Shown here: piece after piece, positions 5,345 through 7,975 of the stretch
Layout: every line of letters begins with the position of its first letter
Position numbering within the stretch: the stretch's first letter is position 1
Assembly (NCBI GenBank): GCA_018623305.1
Contig: JAAZVR010000044.1
Location: 1-7,975, forward strand
Length of the DNA: 7,975 nt
Source: Thiotrichales bacterium
GTDB taxonomy: Bacteria > Pseudomonadota > Gammaproteobacteria > JAAZVR01
Direction of reading: 5' to 3'
Notes under the pieces: model-generated
What the model saw: only the letters and a program-made list of their open reading frames with translations
Told to the model about the DNA's origin: nothing
Database searches by the model: none
Translations under genes and position numbers: made by a program

Positions 5345-7185
5345 CCGCCTTGTGGGCATTTATCCTCTTGTTGGTCGGGTGTTCTGATACCTGGAATAAT
5401 CCGTACCCAGAATCTCAGTCTGCGGAAAAGATTCTCTATTCATCATTTGATTCAAGACCTAAATACCTAGATCCCGTGCGATCATACAGTTCAGATGAAT
5501 GGTCATACCTAGAGAATATTTTAGAAACCCCGTTGACCTATCACTACACCGATCGACCTTATCGTTTAATTCCTCAAACGCTCACACAACTCCCTGAAAT
5601 CAATACATTTGAGCAGGACGGACAAACCTTTACGGATTATGTACTCACGGTCAAACCTGGAATTTTCTTCGCACCTCATCCATTATTGGGTGCGAAGCGT
5701 GAACTCACTGCGGATGATTACGTTTATCAGATAAAGCGTTTAGCTGCACCGTTTTTGCTATCACCGATTCATTCAATGATGAAAGAGTACATTGATGGCT
5801 TTGAAGAATTTTCTAAAACAGTTAAATCGGCCGAAGAGATTCGCAAGACTGATTTGACTGGTGTTCAAGTCTTATCTCGATATCAATACCGCATTCGAAT
5901 CAAAGGGGAATACCCTCAATTTTTATATTGGCTAGCGATGCCGTTTTTTGCGCCTATGCCTTACGAATTGGCGGAAAACCCTGACTATGACCTAAACTGG
6001 AACCCTGTCGGCACAGGGGCCTATCAATTGATAAAAAATGACCCTAACAGTGAAATGGTCTTGGCTAAAAATCCAAACTATCGAAATGCTGATGCTGTAG
6101 ACATCGAAAAAGTAATCTATAAGCTCGAAAAAGAAAGCATTCCCTATTGGACTAAATTTTTGCAAGGTTATTATGATATGTCTGGCGTAAGTTCAGACAG
6201 TTTCGACCAAGCCATTAATACTTCATCAACCGGTAGCTTGGACCTATCGGATGAAATGCGTGAGCGCGGTATTCGTCTGATAATGAGTCCTAAGCCCGTC
6301 ACCTATTACATGGGGTTTAATATGTTGGATGACACGGTGGGTGGGTATTCGCAAGATAAGCAGGCCTTACGCAAAGCTATTGCTGAGGCCTTAGATTACG
6401 ATGAATATATTTCGATTTTCGCAAATGGTCGTGGCATAGAAGCGCGTGGGCCTGTACCGCCTGGGATAACGGGGCATATTTCACCTGATTCAACTCCGCC
6501 CAATTTAGAGCAAGCAAAACAATGGGTGAGTGATGCAGGTATGCAGAATAAAACGATTTATTTGGACACGCCTGCAACAGGCCCTGAATCAAAAGCTCGA
6601 CTGCAATGGTTTAAAAAGCGTCTGGCACTCATTGATTTAAATTTGGTGGTACGAGCAACCGACTACAACCGCTTTCAGGAAAAAATTCAAAAGGGTAAGG
6701 CTCAGCTGTATGAATGGGGCTGGAATGCAGACTATCCAGATCCTGAGAATTTCTTTTTCTTGCTGTACTCAAAAAATGGCAAAGTCGAACACGGGGGTGC
6801 AAACAGCTCTAATTATGCCAACCCTGAGTTTGATGCGTTGTTTGAACAAATGAAAACGATGCCCGATTCGCCAAAGCGCATGGAGTTGATTAATCAAATG
6901 CTCGAAGTTCTTAAAAAAGATCAACCGTGGGTGTGGGGCTGGCATCTTGTTTCAGTCGGTCTTTATCATGATTGGATCGGCAATCTTGTCTCGAATTCGA
7001 TGACTAAAGGGACTCTGCGTTATTTAACGATCGATCCTGTCAAACGTGAGGCCTACCGAGCTCAACATAATAAGCCTTCTAAGCAGCCGATCATATTCAC
7101 GTTGATTGTTATTTTTGCGTTGATTGTTCCAGCGATCTGGGCCTATCGTAAACGACAAAACTCTACGATGATGGGACAAGTATGA
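5326..7185 (+). CDS. Peptide-type ABC transporter substrate-binding lipoprotein (SBP family 5) with C-terminal TM helix
   Basis: This is the binding component of a peptide-like uptake system resembling YejA of E. coli or NppA of Pseudomonas. The 619 residues begin with a lipoprotein signal: MRIIQR, hydrophobic ALWAFILLL, lipobox LVGC with Cys19. Family-5 features in order: LDPVRSYSSDEW about 48-59, LTADDYVYQIKRL at 127-139, NPVGTGAYQLIK at 226-237, KNPNYR at 248-253, YYMGFNM at 327-333, LRKAIAEALDYDEYI at 348-362, WGWNADYPDPENFF at 464-477, and NYANPEFDALF at 496-506. Unusually a hydrophobic helix at about 588-606 is followed by RKRQ near the C-terminus, which suggests a second anchor in the inner membrane. 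The start at 5326 is chosen for the signal peptide; the frame stays open upstream to 5167, but that part only overlaps fabI. Its stop overlaps the permease start (ATGA). Substrate is not determinable; short peptides or peptide-like antibiotics are the family's usual cargo. Confidence 0.9.
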   Translation: MRIIQRTALWAFILLLVGCSDTWNNPYPESQSAEKILYSSFDSRPKYLDPVRSYSSDEWSYLENILETPLTYHYTDRPYRLIPQTLTQLPEINTFEQDGQTFTDYVLTVKPGIFFAPHPLLGAKRELTADDYVYQIKRLAAPFLLSPIHSMMKEYIDGFEEFSKTVKSAEEIRKTDLTGVQVLSRYQYRIRIKGEYPQFLYWLAMPFFAPMPYELAENPDYDLNWNPVGTGAYQLIKNDPNSEMVLAKNPNYRNADAVDIEKVIYKLEKESIPYWTKFLQGYYDMSGVSSDSFDQAINTSSTGSLDLSDEMRERGIRLIMSPKPVTYYMGFNMLDDTVGGYSQDKQALRKAIAEALDYDEYISIFANGRGIEARGPVPPGITGHISPDSTPPNLEQAKQWVSDAGMQNKTIYLDTPATGPESKARLQWFKKRLALIDLNLVVRATDYNRFQEKIQKGKAQLYEWGWNADYPDPENFFFLLYSKNGKVEHGGANSSNYANPEFDALFEQMKTMPDSPKRMELINQMLEVLKKDQPWVWGWHLVSVGLYHDWIGNLVSNSMTKGTLRYLTIDPVKREAYRAQHNKPSKQPIIFTLIVIFALIVPAIWAYRKRQNSTMMGQV

Positions 7186-7975
7186 GCCAATACATTATCA
7201 GACGATTCTTATACGCAATTCCTATTTTAATCGGGGTCAATTTCTTAACCTTTGCTTTGTTTTTTATGGTGAACACACCTGATGATATGGCAAGAATGCA
7301 CTTGGGCGAAAAACATCTAACAACAGAGGCTATTGAACAGTGGAAGGCTGATAAGGGTTATGATAAACCCTTATTTATCAATAATTCAGAGCCTTTTCCT
7401 GATAATCTTTCCGATACCATTTTTTACGAAAACTCACTCAGTTTATTCACCTTTAATTTCGGTCAATCAGATGAGGGGCGAGATATTGGTGCGGATGTCT
7501 CTCAGCGAATGTGGCCGAGTTTGGCGATTGCGATTCCGACCTTTATTCTGGGATTGATAGCTAACATTGTTGTTGCTTTACTCGTCGTGATGTTTCGGGC
7601 AACAAAAATTGATCTCGCCGCAATGGCTATCGCTGTTTCTCTGATGTCGATATCGGGGCTTTTCTACATTATTGGCGGTCAATATCTGTTTGCGAAGATG
7701 TGGTCATGGTTCCCAATTTCAGGTTATGACATGGGTGAAAATGCATGGAAGTTTTTAATACTGCCTGTCATTATTGGTGTGGTCAGTGGTTTAGGTGCAG
7801 GTGTACGTTGGTATCGAAGTCTATTTCTTGAAGAAGTATATAAAGATTATGTTCGTACAGCGAAAGCGAAAGGCCTCTCTGAATTATCCATTCTTTTCCG
7901 TCATATTCTGCAAAACGCAATGTTGCCGATTTTGACGGGGGTGGTTGTGGTAATCCCTTTACTGTTCATGGGCAG
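7182..7975 (+). CDS. Peptide ABC transporter permease, YejB/DppB type, 3'-truncated by window edge
   Basis: This is an inner-membrane permease that would pair with a YejE/DppC-like partner and an ATPase, expected just downstream, to import what the preceding binding protein delivers. About 264 residues are visible of an expected 340-360. The start MSQYIIRRFLYAIPILIGVNF is the typical DppB-family N-terminal helix. A periplasmic stretch follows, containing GYDKPLF and FTFNFGQS, which correspond to YGFDKP and FDFGDS in E. coli YejB. Further TM helices lie at about 113-137, 145-168 and 190-210. The cytoplasmic EAA loop that contacts the ATPase is clear: YKDYVRTAKAKGLSE, then RHILQNAMLPILTG. The ATG lies in an ATGA overlap with the upstream stop, indicating translational coupling. 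It could be called YejB or NppB; without the rest of the operon the specific name is uncertain. Confidence 0.93.
   Translation, partial: MSQYIIRRFLYAIPILIGVNFLTFALFFMVNTPDDMARMHLGEKHLTTEAIEQWKADKGYDKPLFINNSEPFPDNLSDTIFYENSLSLFTFNFGQSDEGRDIGADVSQRMWPSLAIAIPTFILGLIANIVVALLVVMFRATKIDLAAMAIAVSLMSISGLFYIIGGQYLFAKMWSWFPISGYDMGENAWKFLILPVIIGVVSGLGAGVRWYRSLFLEEVYKDYVRTAKAKGLSELSILFRHILQNAMLPILTGVVVVIPLLFMG
7351..7374 (+). repeat. Intragenic hairpin early in the permease gene
   Basis: ATAAGGGTT (7351-7359) and AACCCTTAT (7366-7374) form a perfect 9-bp stem with a 6-base loop, followed by TTATC. It lies about 170 bases into the permease gene. It might influence the ratio of binding protein to permease, a common need in such operons, but could be chance. 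Confidence 0.45.

Noticed and set aside
7333..7557. Plus-strand open frame of 74 codons near the window end.
   Set aside because: It is out of frame within the permease gene, whose own frame runs open from 7182 to the edge with clear family motifs.
1..7975. Search for a novel defence, mobile or biosynthetic system.
   Set aside because: All genes but the MHYT pair are recognised housekeeping or transport genes; no direct repeats, integrase, transposase, phage or toxin-antitoxin features were seen.

Overview
The window is a stretch of ordinary bacterial chromosome. It most resembles a marine gammaproteobacterium of the Oceanospirillales/Pseudomonadales type. This rests on an AroA of the Pseudomonas-like kind followed by cmk, a PpiD-type chaperone, FabI, and a YejAB/NppAB-like peptide transporter beside fabI. 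That last neighbourhood (ppiD, fabI, peptide ABC transporter) is known from Pseudomonas. Base composition looks moderate, roughly in the 40s percent GC by eye. No mobile element, CRISPR array, tRNA or rRNA was seen, and coding density is very high, with no gene-free stretch over 300 bases.

Layout: (1) Bases 1-1542 hold the 3' part of aroA (EPSP synthase) and the complete cmk (CMP kinase), which overlap by 8 bp. (2) Only 13 bp later comes ppiD (1556-3367), a membrane-anchored parvulin-type periplasmic chaperone. In most gammaproteobacteria cmk is followed by rpsA, so this junction is a synteny break. (3) Bases 3379-4493 carry a MHYT-type membrane sensor with five predicted TM helices, then in another frame a soluble region resembling a degenerate histidine-kinase ATPase. 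The two look like one gene split by a one-base frameshift. (4) fabI (enoyl-ACP reductase) lies on the minus strand at 4503-5279 and converges on the sensor gene with 9 bp between stop codons. (5) Divergent from fabI, 46 bp apart, starts a peptide ABC transporter operon: a family-5 substrate-binding lipoprotein (5326-7185) with an unusual C-terminal TM helix, then a DppB/YejB-like permease (7182 to the window edge) joined by an ATGA overlap.

The window covers housekeeping metabolism (shikimate pathway, CMP recycling, fatty acid elongation), envelope protein folding and peptide uptake. No clearly new multi-gene system is visible. The points most worth a second look are the frameshifted MHYT/pseudo-ATPase gene, the fabI/transporter intergenic region (back-to-back -10 elements on the same bases and a possibly leaderless transporter mRNA), the doubly anchored binding protein, and the cmk-ppiD junction.
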